From an uncultured Muribaculaceae bacterium (GTDB taxonomy: Bacteria > Bacteroidota > Bacteroidia > Bacteroidales > Muribaculaceae), in assembly GCA_910585275.1 (NCBI GenBank), contig CAJUCW010000018.1:1-64000 (forward strand): 64,000 nucleotides of DNA, written 5' to 3'. Under the pieces are notes generated by a model. That model had not been told where the DNA came from and did not search any database. It was given only the letters and a program-made list of their open reading frames with translations. The position numbers were made by a program, and so were the translations under genes. Below are positions 1 to 8,150 of this stretch, in pieces. Numbering within the stretch: the stretch's first letter is position 1; every line of letters begins with the position of its first letter.

Positions 1-135
1 TTTGTACAATCTTTCTTTGTACAATCTTTCTTTGTACAATCTTTCTTTGTACAATTTGTCTTTGTGCAATCTTTCCTTGTGCAATCCGTCTTTGTGCAAT
101 CCGTCTTTGTACAATCTTTCTTTGTGCAAACCGAT
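1..135. repeat. 15-bp tandem repeat encoding a CTKKD pentapeptide array
   Basis: Nine consecutive 15-bp units (plus-strand form TTTGTACAATCTTTC and variants such as TTTGTGCAATCCGTC) start at base 1 and fade at about 135. The unit is a multiple of three and lies in frame with the minus-strand HMA gene, so gain or loss of units would lengthen or shorten the Cys tail without a frameshift. The three units nearest the edge are identical and the later ones diverged, suggesting recent expansion on the edge side. The array probably extends outside the window. Confidence 0.95.
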
Positions 136-497
136 TGCTTGTTACAAGTCGTTTTCTCTTTGCAGCAGGCTTTATCTTTACCGGAGAATCCGATTGCTAC
201 GGACGATGTGACTTCCATTGGAAGAACCTCGATTTTATAGTCGAGTTTGGAGAATGCGTCTTCTATGTTTTTTTCGTTGGTTTTGTCGGCATCATATGTC
301 ACGATCACAAGTTGGTTCTTAAGGTTGGTTTCAATTTTTTTCACTCCCTTTTCAAACCTGAGATTTTTCTTGATTCTGTTTTCACAGTTCTCGCATTGCA
401 TTTTCGGAGTAGTGGTGACCACGAGGACTTTGAGGTCTTTGGCGTAGAGCGAAACGGCACATACCATCATCGCAAATAGTGTCAGGAATTTTTTCAT
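1..497 (-). CDS. HMA-domain metal-binding exported protein with Cys-repeat tail (3' end beyond window)
   Basis: 165 residues are visible without a stop; the gene continues past the left edge. I read it from the minus strand, starting at the ATG whose complement is at 495-497. Residues 1-19 form a signal peptide ending at about LYA/K. An HMA fold follows (about 22-92), with the metal site M33-Q-C35-E-N-C38 matching the family MxCxxC motif. After a linker with a C111-C112 pair and C118, the rest is a repeat of D-C-T-K-K/T from about residue 124 to the edge, giving one Cys every five residues (124, 129, 134 ... 164). HMA proteins bind Cu(I), Zn or Hg through the two Cys. Placement behind a TonB receptor on the same strand, 119 bp downstream, suggests a periplasmic metal chaperone or buffer. 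The metal is not identifiable from sequence. The repeat tail is unusual for the family. Confidence 0.85.
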   Translation of the reverse strand, partial: MKKFLTLFAMMVCAVSLYAKDLKVLVVTTTPKMQCENCENRIKKNLRFEKGVKKIETNLKNQLVIVTYDADKTNEKNIEDAFSKLDYKIEVLPMEVTSSVAIGFSGKDKACCKEKTTCNKQSVCTKKDCTKTDCTKTDCTRKDCTKTNCTKKDCTKKDCTKKDCT

Positions 498-616
498 GTC
501 AATTAACTCTAAAAGTATTGTTTGTTTGATTTTATATTTGATTGGATTATTGTTTTATAGTTTAACGCGAGGAGTAGCGGATTATTAGGTATTATAGACT
601 TTTAACATCTGTTTGT

Positions 617-2632
617 CTATAGTTTCCCAAAGTTGAAGCGTATTCCCACGTAGGCCATGGCTCCATGCACCGGGCCCCATATCATTGTCGGTTCGAAGTC
701 TTGACTCCAAGGGTCATGCCATCCTATTATTGGATTCTTCTGTTTGAAATTAGTGAGGTTCTCGCCCCCGGCATATATCGAGAAATGGCGGAACCATCTT
801 GTCACCTGCAAGTTGAGCTGAGGGAAAGCTTTGAACCGTTCCCCCCATGAATAAGAACCGTCGGCGAGCCGATATGGCGCGGGCATCCTTCCGCCCCCGT
901 TGATTTGGAGGGTGGCGTCGAATTGCCAGATGTCCATTTCTGTGGAGAAAGACGCGGTGAGGAGAGCCTTGTATTTTGACGTGAGCGGTTTTTCCAGAAG
1001 TTTGCCGTCGTAGGTGGTTTTTACGTCGTTAAGACGGTAGGCGGCTGTCACGCTCAGTCCGAATGACGATTCGTAAGTGGCATCCACCTGGAATGTATGG
1101 GAGTATGATTTTCCCTGCAGGTTGGCTATGGTCAGTTTATGGGGGTCGGAATCATAGTCCACATTTACCTGCCTGTCGAAATCTGTGTAATAGTATTCTG
1201 CGTTCAGTCTTATGGTCTCTGCGTTTATCGGTATGGAAAAATCTACGTTGATGCCGTAGTTCCACGAAGCTTCCTGATTGAGGTTTTCCACAACGAGTTC
1301 CCTGCCGCTTGCAAGAAGGTAGTTGTATTCCGCCCATCCGAAAACTGTGCAGTATCCCTTCCCTGCGGAGCCCCGTATGTTAAGCCTCTCAATAGGGGAG
1401 AAGCGGATGTTGCAGCGTGGTGTGACAAACCATCCATATAGAGAACTATAGTCGCCCCTCAATCCCGCCATGGCCGTGAGTTTGGCCGATGGTTTCCAGG
1501 TGTATTGTGCGTAAGCACCGGTGGTGTTTTCCGATTCGTTTAGAGGTGTGAGGGGTAAAGAGAGGTCGTTGACCTTTCTGATGTGTTGCCGGAAAGAATC
1601 GTGGTTGAAAGAGAATCCTGTGGAAAGGTTGTGGCGTTCGGAAAAGTCTGTCTCAAAAATGAGTTGGGCGTATCCGTTCCATTCGTCAACGGTGTAGCAT
1701 TTTTTGCCGAACGATGCATCGAGGTCATGGAAGGAACCGTTTGCCATAAATGCGATGTTGGAGTTATGCTCCCTGTTTAATATGAACGCGTGTTTCATAT
1801 AGGCTTCCGCACGGTTTGTTCGGAGTGTGGTGCGGAAAGGGTTGTGGCCTTCGAAATGATGCGCTGTCTGTCCTGCCTCGCTTTTTTCGTTGAGGTATCC
1901 TATGCCTCCGTGGAAAATATATTGGTTGCCTACGAATTTCCATCGGTTCTGGAAATTGAGTTGCCTTATGTCGGGGGTGTCGGTGAAGCCGTCGTCGTTT
2001 GAGTCATGGTTCATGTAGCGGTCTTCAAAGTGGGCGAGAATCTCGGTGGAGAGATTGGGATTTATTTTTATGTTGCCGTCGGCATTGGCTTCCACTTTCA
2101 GCTCGGAATCGAGATAGGCGTTTACGGCCACTCCTTGCGGGTCGTCGGGTTTTAGATATTCCACGTCAATCTGACCAGACATCGATTCGAAACCGTTTTT
2201 TACGGAACTCGATCCCTTTGAAACGCTTATGCTTTTCATCCAAGGCCCCGGCACGTATCTGAGGGCGTAAGGCCGGGCGGCTCCACGGAAATTAGGCATG
2301 TTCTCGGTGAGGAGTTGCACATAGTTGCCCGAAAGACCGAGGAGTTTTATCTGTTTAGCCCCTGTGGCAGGGTCGGAATAGTTCACATCGACCGATGGAT
2401 TCGTAGTAAAACTCTCCCCAAGGTTGCAGCATGCCGCCCTGAAAAGTTCTGTCTGGTTTATCTTGAAAGCGTTTTCCGGGCCGGAAAGTTTGAAGTTGCC
2501 CGATTTTTTCTTTTCTATAACGAATTCGTCGAGGTCCCATTCCGCAACTGTGTCGGAAACGGCCACATAGTTTTGTGCTTCGACAGGCATGCTGCAAGCA
2601 ATAAAAGAGAGTATTATCGATAATCGTGTCAT
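617..2632 (-). CDS. TonB-dependent outer-membrane receptor, metal-associated type
   Basis: 671 residues. Signal peptide 1-19 (ends VEA/Q). A plug domain follows directly (about 30-160), without the carboxypeptidase-regulatory-like N-terminal domain that SusC proteins carry. The remainder is a 22-strand-type barrel rich in alternating aromatic/polar strands and ending GIRFNFGKL. A Cys-Cys pair near residue 68 (RAACCNLGESF) lies in the plug; I recall this context in receptors encoded beside HMA proteins in Bacteroides, which fits the next gene downstream. Likely role: energised uptake of a metal complex across the outer membrane, with the HMA protein receiving the metal in the periplasm. Substrate is inferred from the neighbour only; siderophore or cobalamin uptake cannot be excluded. 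Start is the ATG at 2632, preceded by a divergent 365-bp regulatory gap. Confidence 0.85.
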   Translation of the reverse strand: MTRLSIILSFIACSMPVEAQNYVAVSDTVAEWDLDEFVIEKKKSGNFKLSGPENAFKINQTELFRAACCNLGESFTTNPSVDVNYSDPATGAKQIKLLGLSGNYVQLLTENMPNFRGAARPYALRYVPGPWMKSISVSKGSSSVKNGFESMSGQIDVEYLKPDDPQGVAVNAYLDSELKVEANADGNIKINPNLSTEILAHFEDRYMNHDSNDDGFTDTPDIRQLNFQNRWKFVGNQYIFHGGIGYLNEKSEAGQTAHHFEGHNPFRTTLRTNRAEAYMKHAFILNREHNSNIAFMANGSFHDLDASFGKKCYTVDEWNGYAQLIFETDFSERHNLSTGFSFNHDSFRQHIRKVNDLSLPLTPLNESENTTGAYAQYTWKPSAKLTAMAGLRGDYSSLYGWFVTPRCNIRFSPIERLNIRGSAGKGYCTVFGWAEYNYLLASGRELVVENLNQEASWNYGINVDFSIPINAETIRLNAEYYYTDFDRQVNVDYDSDPHKLTIANLQGKSYSHTFQVDATYESSFGLSVTAAYRLNDVKTTYDGKLLEKPLTSKYKALLTASFSTEMDIWQFDATLQINGGGRMPAPYRLADGSYSWGERFKAFPQLNLQVTRWFRHFSIYAGGENLTNFKQKNPIIGWHDPWSQDFEPTMIWGPVHGAMAYVGIRFNFGKL

Positions 2633-2855
2633 ATATTTATGATAAAATCATTCACACCTCATCAGCAATATGATGAACCGTCTGCAAAGTTACAAACAAA
2701 CTTTTGCAATCCGGTTGCAAACCCGGCTATGCTCCACCTCTTCTATTTCTATCGGATGCAGTGATGGCGGCTTCATGCCTTGATGGTCAAGTAGAAAAAG
2801 ATCTTAATGTTTCATCTTTTTATAGGTAAACATAAATTATGTGTGCAATTTTGAA

Positions 2856-2888
2856 TGTAGGGACATGCCTCTGGAATGTTTGATTGCA
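2856..2888. repeat. Dispersed palindromic repeat, copy 1 (degenerate right half)
   Basis: Starts TGTAGGGACATGCCTCTGG and continues AATGTTTGATTGCA. It aligns over about 33 bp with 16228-16260, differing at a few bases, including the flank ATTGCA. The right half of the palindrome is eroded here. Confidence 0.75.
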
Positions 2889-2944
2889 TAGAATTGAAAT
2901 GCACAAATATTTACTGCGTTAGCTATAATTTTGGTGACTAAAGT

Positions 2945-2975
2945 TTTGCTGAGGGTGTAAATTTTATTATTTTTG
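2945..2975 (+). promoter_or_regulatory. Bacteroidota-type promoter for the 2998 gene
   Basis: TTTG at 2945-2948, 19-bp spacer, TATTTTTG at 2968-2975. This is a full match to the Bacteroidetes consensus TTTG-N19/21-TAnnTTTG. Transcription would start near 2980, giving a leader of under 20 nt before the ATG at 2998. Confidence 0.7.
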
Positions 2976-2997
2976 CATATCATTAAAATATAACATC

Positions 2998-4206
2998 ATG
3001 AAGAATATAATTTTGTTTTTTGTTTTGGCTTTTTACGCCGTCGGCTCCGGATTGTCGTATGGAGAGGAACCTACATCGGAAATGTTTATCGGGAGGATAT
3101 TGGAGGCGTTGGATAAGATACATACGGTTTCTTACAACCTTGAGGAAAGATTTTATCAGACAGGGGATGATTCCCTTTACTTAAGCAAAAAAATTTTTAG
3201 GTACATAGAGTGTGAGAATAAAGGAGATTCCACAGGATTGTCAAAGTTTGTCTGTTTCAATGATGATGGAAGATTTTGCGACTCATACGATGGTATGATT
3301 AGGTTGGAATATTGTGATAATCATTTAAGGAAAACGGATATGAGCCGTCAGACTGTTGTCAATATCCAGTCTCCGTTTTATAATTGTATAACGCGCTTAT
3401 GCGAATATTTGCAAGAACCGGATTCTATGAAATTAGTCAATGTGGAAGATAAAGATGATTATTGGGAACTGAGGGCTGATATAAAAGGCGACAATGTGAG
3501 GTTTTATGGCTATCCGAGAAGTTATCCGACAGCCGGCGGATGGTCACGGTTTATCATAAGGGTTGACAAAGATAATTTTAATCCGATGTTTTTGTCCAGC
3601 TCGAATTCTCTTTCTTCTAAAATAGAACAGGAAGTGAGTGATGTCAAAATTAACGAATCATCTGTTGAATCATTTTCTGTTGAAAAATATTTGCCGGAAC
3701 TCCCCGTGTTGCGACACAACGGTTCTGAAATCATGGAATACTCAAAACGAAGGAATAAGGAAAGTGCGGAAGCCGGGATGAATTGTGTTTTGCCAACTGA
3801 TACGTTGAATATTATAGGAGGAGGTGTCTATTCGTTAAATGATTCTAAAGGAAAAGTCCGCGTCTTGATGTTGACTCTTGTTGGCTGCGGACCATGTTTT
3901 TTATCATATCCCATATACAATGAGATATATAGAAAATATTCTGATTCTACCGAGGTTGATGTGAAGGGAGTTTTATATCAATATACCGGCGAAATGGAAG
4001 CTTATAAGAAATTTTTGAAAAAATACAGCATCGAGTTTCCGGTGGCCTTGAATAACGGTAGGTTTTATAAGGTGTTCTCGTCGGCTGGAGTCGCTCCGAT
4101 TTTCATTGTAATCGACCGGGATGACAAGATTGTGTTATACCACCTGGGATACGATAAAGATCTGTATGACATTATAGATGGTAAAATCAGAGAGTGTCTG
4201 AAATGA
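2998..4206 (+). CDS. Exported two-domain protein with C-terminal TlpA/AhpC-like thioredoxin fold
   Basis: 402 residues. Signal peptide at 1-22. Residues about 25-240 have no motif I recognise but resemble in outline the LolA-like/outer-membrane-lipoprotein-carrier beta-rich domains that precede thioredoxin folds in Bacteroidota. Residues about 262-402 form a TlpA-like thioredoxin domain with the redox pair C297-G-P-C300 and a cis-Pro context near VAPIF. It would act in the periplasm as a thiol-disulfide oxidoreductase; the partner is unknown. It has its own strong promoter and is A+T-richer than the genes downstream. No obvious operon partner: the next gene begins 118 bp later behind a possible separate promoter. 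Confidence 0.75.
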   Translation: MKNIILFFVLAFYAVGSGLSYGEEPTSEMFIGRILEALDKIHTVSYNLEERFYQTGDDSLYLSKKIFRYIECENKGDSTGLSKFVCFNDDGRFCDSYDGMIRLEYCDNHLRKTDMSRQTVVNIQSPFYNCITRLCEYLQEPDSMKLVNVEDKDDYWELRADIKGDNVRFYGYPRSYPTAGGWSRFIIRVDKDNFNPMFLSSSNSLSSKIEQEVSDVKINESSVESFSVEKYLPELPVLRHNGSEIMEYSKRRNKESAEAGMNCVLPTDTLNIIGGGVYSLNDSKGKVRVLMLTLVGCGPCFLSYPIYNEIYRKYSDSTEVDVKGVLYQYTGEMEAYKKFLKKYSIEFPVALNNGRFYKVFSSAGVAPIFIVIDRDDKIVLYHLGYDKDLYDIIDGKIRECLK

Positions 4207-4283
4207 GATTTTGCTCCTATGAGGCTTTTGTATAGGGGGAAGTATAGATTTCGTGGTGCAGATGGAAAACTTTTTTGATGTTT

Positions 4284-4315
4284 TTTGGATATGAGTTTGG
4301 AAAGGTTTAATTTTA
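4284..4315 (+). promoter_or_regulatory. Possible promoter for the GT4 gene
   Basis: TTTG at 4284-4287, 20-bp spacer, TAATTTTA at 4308-4315 (7 of 8 positions of the -7 element). If used, the transcript would begin only about 4-6 nt before the ATG at 4325, i.e. nearly leaderless. The last mismatch lowers confidence. Confidence 0.35.
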
Positions 4316-4324
4316 CAGACGTAA

Positions 4325-5515
4325 ATGAAAGGACCCTATTCACATCCGACCGGTAAAGGTCTCTATGGAATATTCAACGACAGTTTCCCTCCAATCCTTG
4401 ATGGAGTTACGCTTGCCGTGCAGAATTACGTATATTGGCTGAAGGCTTCAGGCCATACGCCGTGTGTGGTTACGCCATGGAATCCCGTGAGCGAGGTGCA
4501 GGATTATGATGTAATGAAATATTTTTCGTTGCCGATAGCCTCCCGTCGCCCTTACCGTTACGGTTATCCCAAGCTTGACCCTTTCATTTGGCGCCGTCTC
4601 CGTTCCACTGATTTCAAGATTCTGCATTCGCATTGCCCTTTTTCATCTGGGCGGTTGGCAGTCTATGTGAAGAAACATCAGAACGTGCCGTTGATCGGGA
4701 CATTCCATTCCAAATATAAGTCTGACCTCGAACACTCCTTCAAGCGTATGCCGTGGTGTGTGCCGATAATTATGAAGCGCATACTCAATTTTTTCAATGC
4801 CTGCGACGAGGTATGGATTCCGCAGGCCCAGGTTGAGGAGACCGTGAGGGAATACGGCTATAAGGGGGCGTTGCAGGTGGTTGAAAACGGCAATGATTTT
4901 GCTTCCGTCATTTCAGGCGACCTTTGGACGTATAAAAATGATGCGAAAAAGCGACTTGGAATGTCTGAAAAGAATCTGAATCTCCTTTTCGTAGGGCAGC
5001 ATATTTGGGAGAAAGGATTAAGAGTAATTGCCGACACATTGCATGAACTTGACGGCAAGGTCGATTTCAGGATGAATTTCATAGGCACGGGTTATGCCGC
5101 CGATGAACTCAGACAACTGCTTGCCGATTATAAACTGGATGACAGGGCCGTGATGCACGGAGTAATCAACGACAGGAATATGTTGAGCGATTATTACGCC
5201 GCAAGTGACCTTTTCGTTTTCCCTTCCTTTTACGACAACGCGCCTCTTGTGGTGCGTGAGGCAGCCGCCATGGGCACGCCTTCGATTCTTTTGCTCGGTT
5301 CCACGGCTTCGGAAGTGGTGAGCGACAGCCGCAACGGTTTCCTTGTGGAACGGAACCCACGTGACTTCGCGCAACTGATTTGTCATCTTCAAGATAATAG
5401 AGATGTTTTGCGTGGCGTTGCCGAAGGTGCGCGCGATTCTTTGGTGAGAAGTTGGGAAGACGTAGTGGGAGAAGTTATCGACCGATATGGGGTGATAATA
5501 AAAAACCGTAAGTGA
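4325..5515 (+). CDS. Family 4 glycosyltransferase (GT-B fold)
   Basis: 396 residues, the usual length for GT4 enzymes. The N-terminal Rossmann half carries the G-I-F-N-D-S-F-P-P...DGV glycine-rich entry seen in GT4 diacylglycerol glucosyl- and mannosyltransferases; the C-terminal half has FVGQHIWEKG and the sugar-nucleotide site. The retaining-GT EX7E motif is present as D-X7-E (FYDNAPLVVREAAAMG), the first Glu being Asp. The acceptor cannot be told: a membrane lipid or an envelope glycan is likely, since the next gene is a UPF0104/LPG-synthase-TM family membrane protein and kdsB follows. The stop overlaps a GTG of the next frame (GTGA), so the three genes probably form an envelope operon. 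Confidence 0.85.
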   Translation: MKGPYSHPTGKGLYGIFNDSFPPILDGVTLAVQNYVYWLKASGHTPCVVTPWNPVSEVQDYDVMKYFSLPIASRRPYRYGYPKLDPFIWRRLRSTDFKILHSHCPFSSGRLAVYVKKHQNVPLIGTFHSKYKSDLEHSFKRMPWCVPIIMKRILNFFNACDEVWIPQAQVEETVREYGYKGALQVVENGNDFASVISGDLWTYKNDAKKRLGMSEKNLNLLFVGQHIWEKGLRVIADTLHELDGKVDFRMNFIGTGYAADELRQLLADYKLDDRAVMHGVINDRNMLSDYYAASDLFVFPSFYDNAPLVVREAAAMGTPSILLLGSTASEVVSDSRNGFLVERNPRDFAQLICHLQDNRDVLRGVAEGARDSLVRSWEDVVGEVIDRYGVIIKNRK

Positions 5516-5535
5516 CAGAATGTTGTTTCCTATTT

Positions 5536-6693
5536 ATGGACGCTAATAATACACAGAACATAAACACTACGGCCACCGCTCCAAGCAAAAGCATGTTTTC
5601 TATTTGGAAGGTGATGCTGCCTGTGGCCATCGGGCTGGGGGTAGTCGTATTCATGTTTTGGCACGATGCGAAGAAAGAAAATCTTGCCGAAGTGTGGAAT
5701 GGAATCCATTTCACCGCCCGCACGTGGCTTTGCATAGGATTGGCTTTTATGTTTATGTTTGGCAGGGATTTCGGCCTCTCGTGGCGCTTCCGGGCGTTGA
5801 CCGACCGTGAACTTCCTTGGCGGCATGCCTACGAAGTTGACATGTTGTGCGAGTTCACTTCTTGCGTCACTCCTTCGGCAGTGGGTGGAAGTTCGTTGGG
5901 AATGGTGTTCCTCAATTCCAAAGGGATTGAGTTCGGACGCGCAACCACACTGATGATGACGACCCTTTTCCTCGACGAATTGTTTTTTGTATTGTTCTGT
6001 CCGCTGGTGGTGCTCCTTACGCCGGCCCATGAGATATTCGCTTCGGGCGGCGCATCGTTTTCCCACGGAATAAAACTTACGTTCTGGCTCGTATATGCCG
6101 CTATTTTTGCCTGGACATTTCTGCTTTTCGCCGGCATTATATGGCGACCCGAATGGATTAAATCGTTGCTTATAAAAGTGACGGGATGGAGACTTCTGAG
6201 ATGTTGGCAACCCCAGGCTGCCACGTTGGGCGACAACATGGTGGCTACTTCGAAGGAACTACGCACCAAGCCGTTCCGTTTCTGGCTGGAAGTGTTCGGA
6301 GGCACCGCATTGTCATGGACTTCACGCTATCTTGTGGTCAATGCGCTTTTCCTCGGTTTCCTTCCGCAGGACGACCCTTGGCAATGGGTGATTCTCGCCC
6401 GCCAGTTTGTGATATGGGTTGTGCTGATGATAAGTCCCACCCCCGGCGGATCGGGGTTGAGCGAATGGTTGTTTTCCGAATATTACGGCGACCTTGTGCC
6501 TACGGCGGGAATGGCTTTGATTCTTGCTGTGTTCTGGAGGGTGATATCTTATTATCTCTATCTCCTCATAGGGGCGGTGCTTGTGCCGGGATGGCTGAAA
6601 AATTCTATAGCCCGTTTCCATCATTCATCGGAGACGGATGCAAAAAAAGTAAACGACAAAGACAACAAAGATAGCTCCAATGGAAAAATCTGA
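5536..6693 (+). CDS. UPF0104 / LPG-synthase-TM-like integral membrane protein
   Basis: About 385 residues from the ATG at 5536; a GTG at 5512 overlapping the previous stop is an alternative start adding eight residues. Eight or so hydrophobic helices are visible. The segment FTSCVTPSAVGGSSLG and the later SPTPGGSGLSEW are characteristic Gly/Ser-rich loops of the family (flippase-like domain of MprF, AglD). Family members move or modify lipid-linked molecules in the inner membrane; function here is inferred only to that level. The Lys/Asp/Asn-rich tail (last 20 residues) is cytoplasmic and overlaps kdsB by 14 bp. Confidence 0.8.
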   Translation: MDANNTQNINTTATAPSKSMFSIWKVMLPVAIGLGVVVFMFWHDAKKENLAEVWNGIHFTARTWLCIGLAFMFMFGRDFGLSWRFRALTDRELPWRHAYEVDMLCEFTSCVTPSAVGGSSLGMVFLNSKGIEFGRATTLMMTTLFLDELFFVLFCPLVVLLTPAHEIFASGGASFSHGIKLTFWLVYAAIFAWTFLLFAGIIWRPEWIKSLLIKVTGWRLLRCWQPQAATLGDNMVATSKELRTKPFRFWLEVFGGTALSWTSRYLVVNALFLGFLPQDDPWQWVILARQFVIWVVLMISPTPGGSGLSEWLFSEYYGDLVPTAGMALILAVFWRVISYYLYLLIGAVLVPGWLKNSIARFHHSSETDAKKVNDKDNKDSSNGKI

Positions 6694-7444
6694 TTTTATA
6701 ATTATAATTCCGGCGAGGTATGCGTCATCGCGTTTCCCGGGCAAACCCCTTGCGAAGATAGGAGGGGAAGAGATGATTGTAAGGGTGTGCCGACGCGCTT
6801 CGGAAACGGGTGTGGATGTGGCCGTGGCCACTGACGACGAAAGGATATTCGAGTGTGTGGAAAATGCCGGATTCAAAGGGGTGATGACATCGCCCGACCA
6901 TCAGAGCGGCACCGACCGTGTCTTCGAGGCTTTCTGCAAGCTTGGCAAGCCGGCAAAGGTGGTCATCAATGTGCAAGGTGACGAACCGTTTATAGCCCCT
7001 TCGCAGATATCTGCCCTGATGGACTGCTTTGACGCGTTAGGCGAAACCCAGCTTGCCACTTTGGTAAGGGAATTCGAAAAAGAAAAGGGCTTTGAAGCCC
7101 TTTTCGATCCGAATCTGGTAAAAGTGGTGAGAAGCGACGGCGGCGACGCCCTTTACTTCTCGCGGAGCATCGTCCCCTATATCCGTGGGGTGGAATGGAA
7201 GGAGTGGCTTGACAAGCACACTTTCCATACCCATGTCGGGATATATGCTTATCGTAGCGACGTGCTTGAGAGTGTGACTCGCCTTAAGAGAAGTTCTCTC
7301 GAAATAGCCGAATCGCTCGAACAACTGCGTTGGCTACAAAACGGTTACCGCATCCGGACCGCCGTCACTGCAGAGCCAACAATAGGCATCGATACTCCCG
7401 AAGACCTTGCCAATGCAGAGAAATGGCTTGCTGCCCACCGATAA
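6680..7444 (+). CDS. kdsB: 3-deoxy-manno-octulosonate cytidylyltransferase (CMP-Kdo synthetase)
   Basis: 254 residues, standard length. N-terminal PARYASSRFPGKPL is the CTP-binding signature; the QGDEPF segment supplies the metal-binding Asp; the SGTDR and ETIGIDTPED-type ends (TIGIDTPEDL) are conserved. It activates Kdo with CTP for addition to lipid A, in the cytosol. It overlaps the upstream membrane-protein gene by 14 bp, so it is likely translated from the same mRNA. The transcript ends at a strong bidirectional terminator 18 bp past the stop. Confidence 0.95.
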   Translation: MEKSDFIIIIPARYASSRFPGKPLAKIGGEEMIVRVCRRASETGVDVAVATDDERIFECVENAGFKGVMTSPDHQSGTDRVFEAFCKLGKPAKVVINVQGDEPFIAPSQISALMDCFDALGETQLATLVREFEKEKGFEALFDPNLVKVVRSDGGDALYFSRSIVPYIRGVEWKEWLDKHTFHTHVGIYAYRSDVLESVTRLKRSSLEIAESLEQLRWLQNGYRIRTAVTAEPTIGIDTPEDLANAEKWLAAHR

Positions 7445-7461
7445 AATGCCGGAAATGAAAT

Positions 7462-7509
7462 AAAAAGTTTCCCCGCGATTTACGTTTAATTGAATCGCGG
7501 GGAATTTTT
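7462..7509. terminator. Bidirectional intrinsic terminator between kdsB and the flavoprotein gene
   Basis: Perfect 12-bp stem TTCCCCGCGATT (7469-7480) with AATCGCGGGGAA (7493-7504), 12-nt loop. A-run on the left and T-run on the right, so it can stop both converging transcripts. Confidence 0.9.
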
Positions 7510-7522
7510 ATGGTATTTTCTC

Positions 7523-8140
7523 TTAACGGATAAAATTGGTGCGGACAGGCGTCTCTTTTGCAGGATAATCGGGATTGCCGCCGGCGTGGATTTTTTTAAG
7601 CATCCAAGCCATGTTGCGCCCGAGGGTGCGCATGGTTTGCATGCCTTCTCCGTCTTTCAAAACGTCGCCCGGTTCGCGTCCGTAAGCCATGTTCCAGTAT
7701 TGAGAAGAAACCACCGGCATGTTGAGGATGGTGAAATATTTGTTAATTCGGTCGAAAGCCGCCGATGCACCTCCGCGCCGACATACAGCCACGCTTGCCG
7801 CCGGTTTATAGGCAAAATTCTTGCCACCGCTATACATCAGGCGGTCCATTAAGGCGCAAAGCGAACCGTTGGGGCCTGCATAATATACCGGCGAACCTAC
7901 CACGAGCGCATCGCATTCCTCTCCTTTCTCCAGGAGTTTATTGTAGAGGTCGTCTTGGAAGACGCATCTTCCGAGTTCCATACATTTATAGCAGGCGATG
8001 CAGCCCTGCACGGCTTTTGTGCCAATCCATACGATTTCGCTTTCTATCCCTTCCTCTTCGAGAGTCTTCGCTATTTCTGAAAGGGCAAGAAACGTGTTGC
8101 CTTCGCGGTGTGGACTGCCGTTGATCATCAAAACTTTCAT
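7523..8140 (-). CDS. Iron-sulfur-flavoprotein-like NADPH-dependent FMN reductase
   Basis: 205 residues from the ATG at 8140 (purine-rich AAAAGAAATC just upstream; an in-frame upstream ATG at 8185 would lie inside the preceding gene). N-terminal GSPHREGNT is the flavodoxin-fold FMN phosphate loop. C47-X2-C50-X2-C53-X5-C59 matches the compact Cys motif that holds a 4Fe-4S cluster in Isf-type flavoproteins. GSPVYYAG is the second FMN contact. Such proteins reduce O2/H2O2 or quinone-like acceptors in anaerobes; the acceptor here is unknown. It lies 10 bp behind a small membrane protein and is probably cotranscribed. Confidence 0.85.
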   Translation of the reverse strand: MKVLMINGSPHREGNTFLALSEIAKTLEEEGIESEIVWIGTKAVQGCIACYKCMELGRCVFQDDLYNKLLEKGEECDALVVGSPVYYAGPNGSLCALMDRLMYSGGKNFAYKPAASVAVCRRGGASAAFDRINKYFTILNMPVVSSQYWNMAYGREPGDVLKDGEGMQTMRTLGRNMAWMLKKIHAGGNPDYPAKETPVRTNFIR

Positions 8141-8150
8141 GATTTCTTTT

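Larger units (their letters stand above)
2633..2997. other. Divergent intergenic region, no gene seen
   Basis: 365 bp between the TonB receptor (minus) and the thioredoxin-fold gene (plus). It holds a good plus-strand promoter (2945-2975), a -7-like element on the minus strand (CAAAGTTA at 2685-2692, complement TAACTTTG; its best -33 candidate is about 25 bp away, too far), and one copy of the dispersed palindromic repeat (2856-2888). No open reading frame of credible composition was found. Confidence 0.7.

Noticed and set aside
1..135. CRISPR array
   Set aside because: The units are directly contiguous 15-bp repeats with no spacers.
2..211. Plus-strand open frame reading the tandem repeat as a YNLSL array
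   Set aside because: It is the antisense of the HMA Cys tail; the minus-strand reading has a signal peptide and a metal-binding motif and the Cys spacing fits.
532..540. TATATTTG promoter-like element on the plus strand
   Set aside because: No -33 partner; it lies between co-directional minus-strand genes and would drive only antisense RNA.
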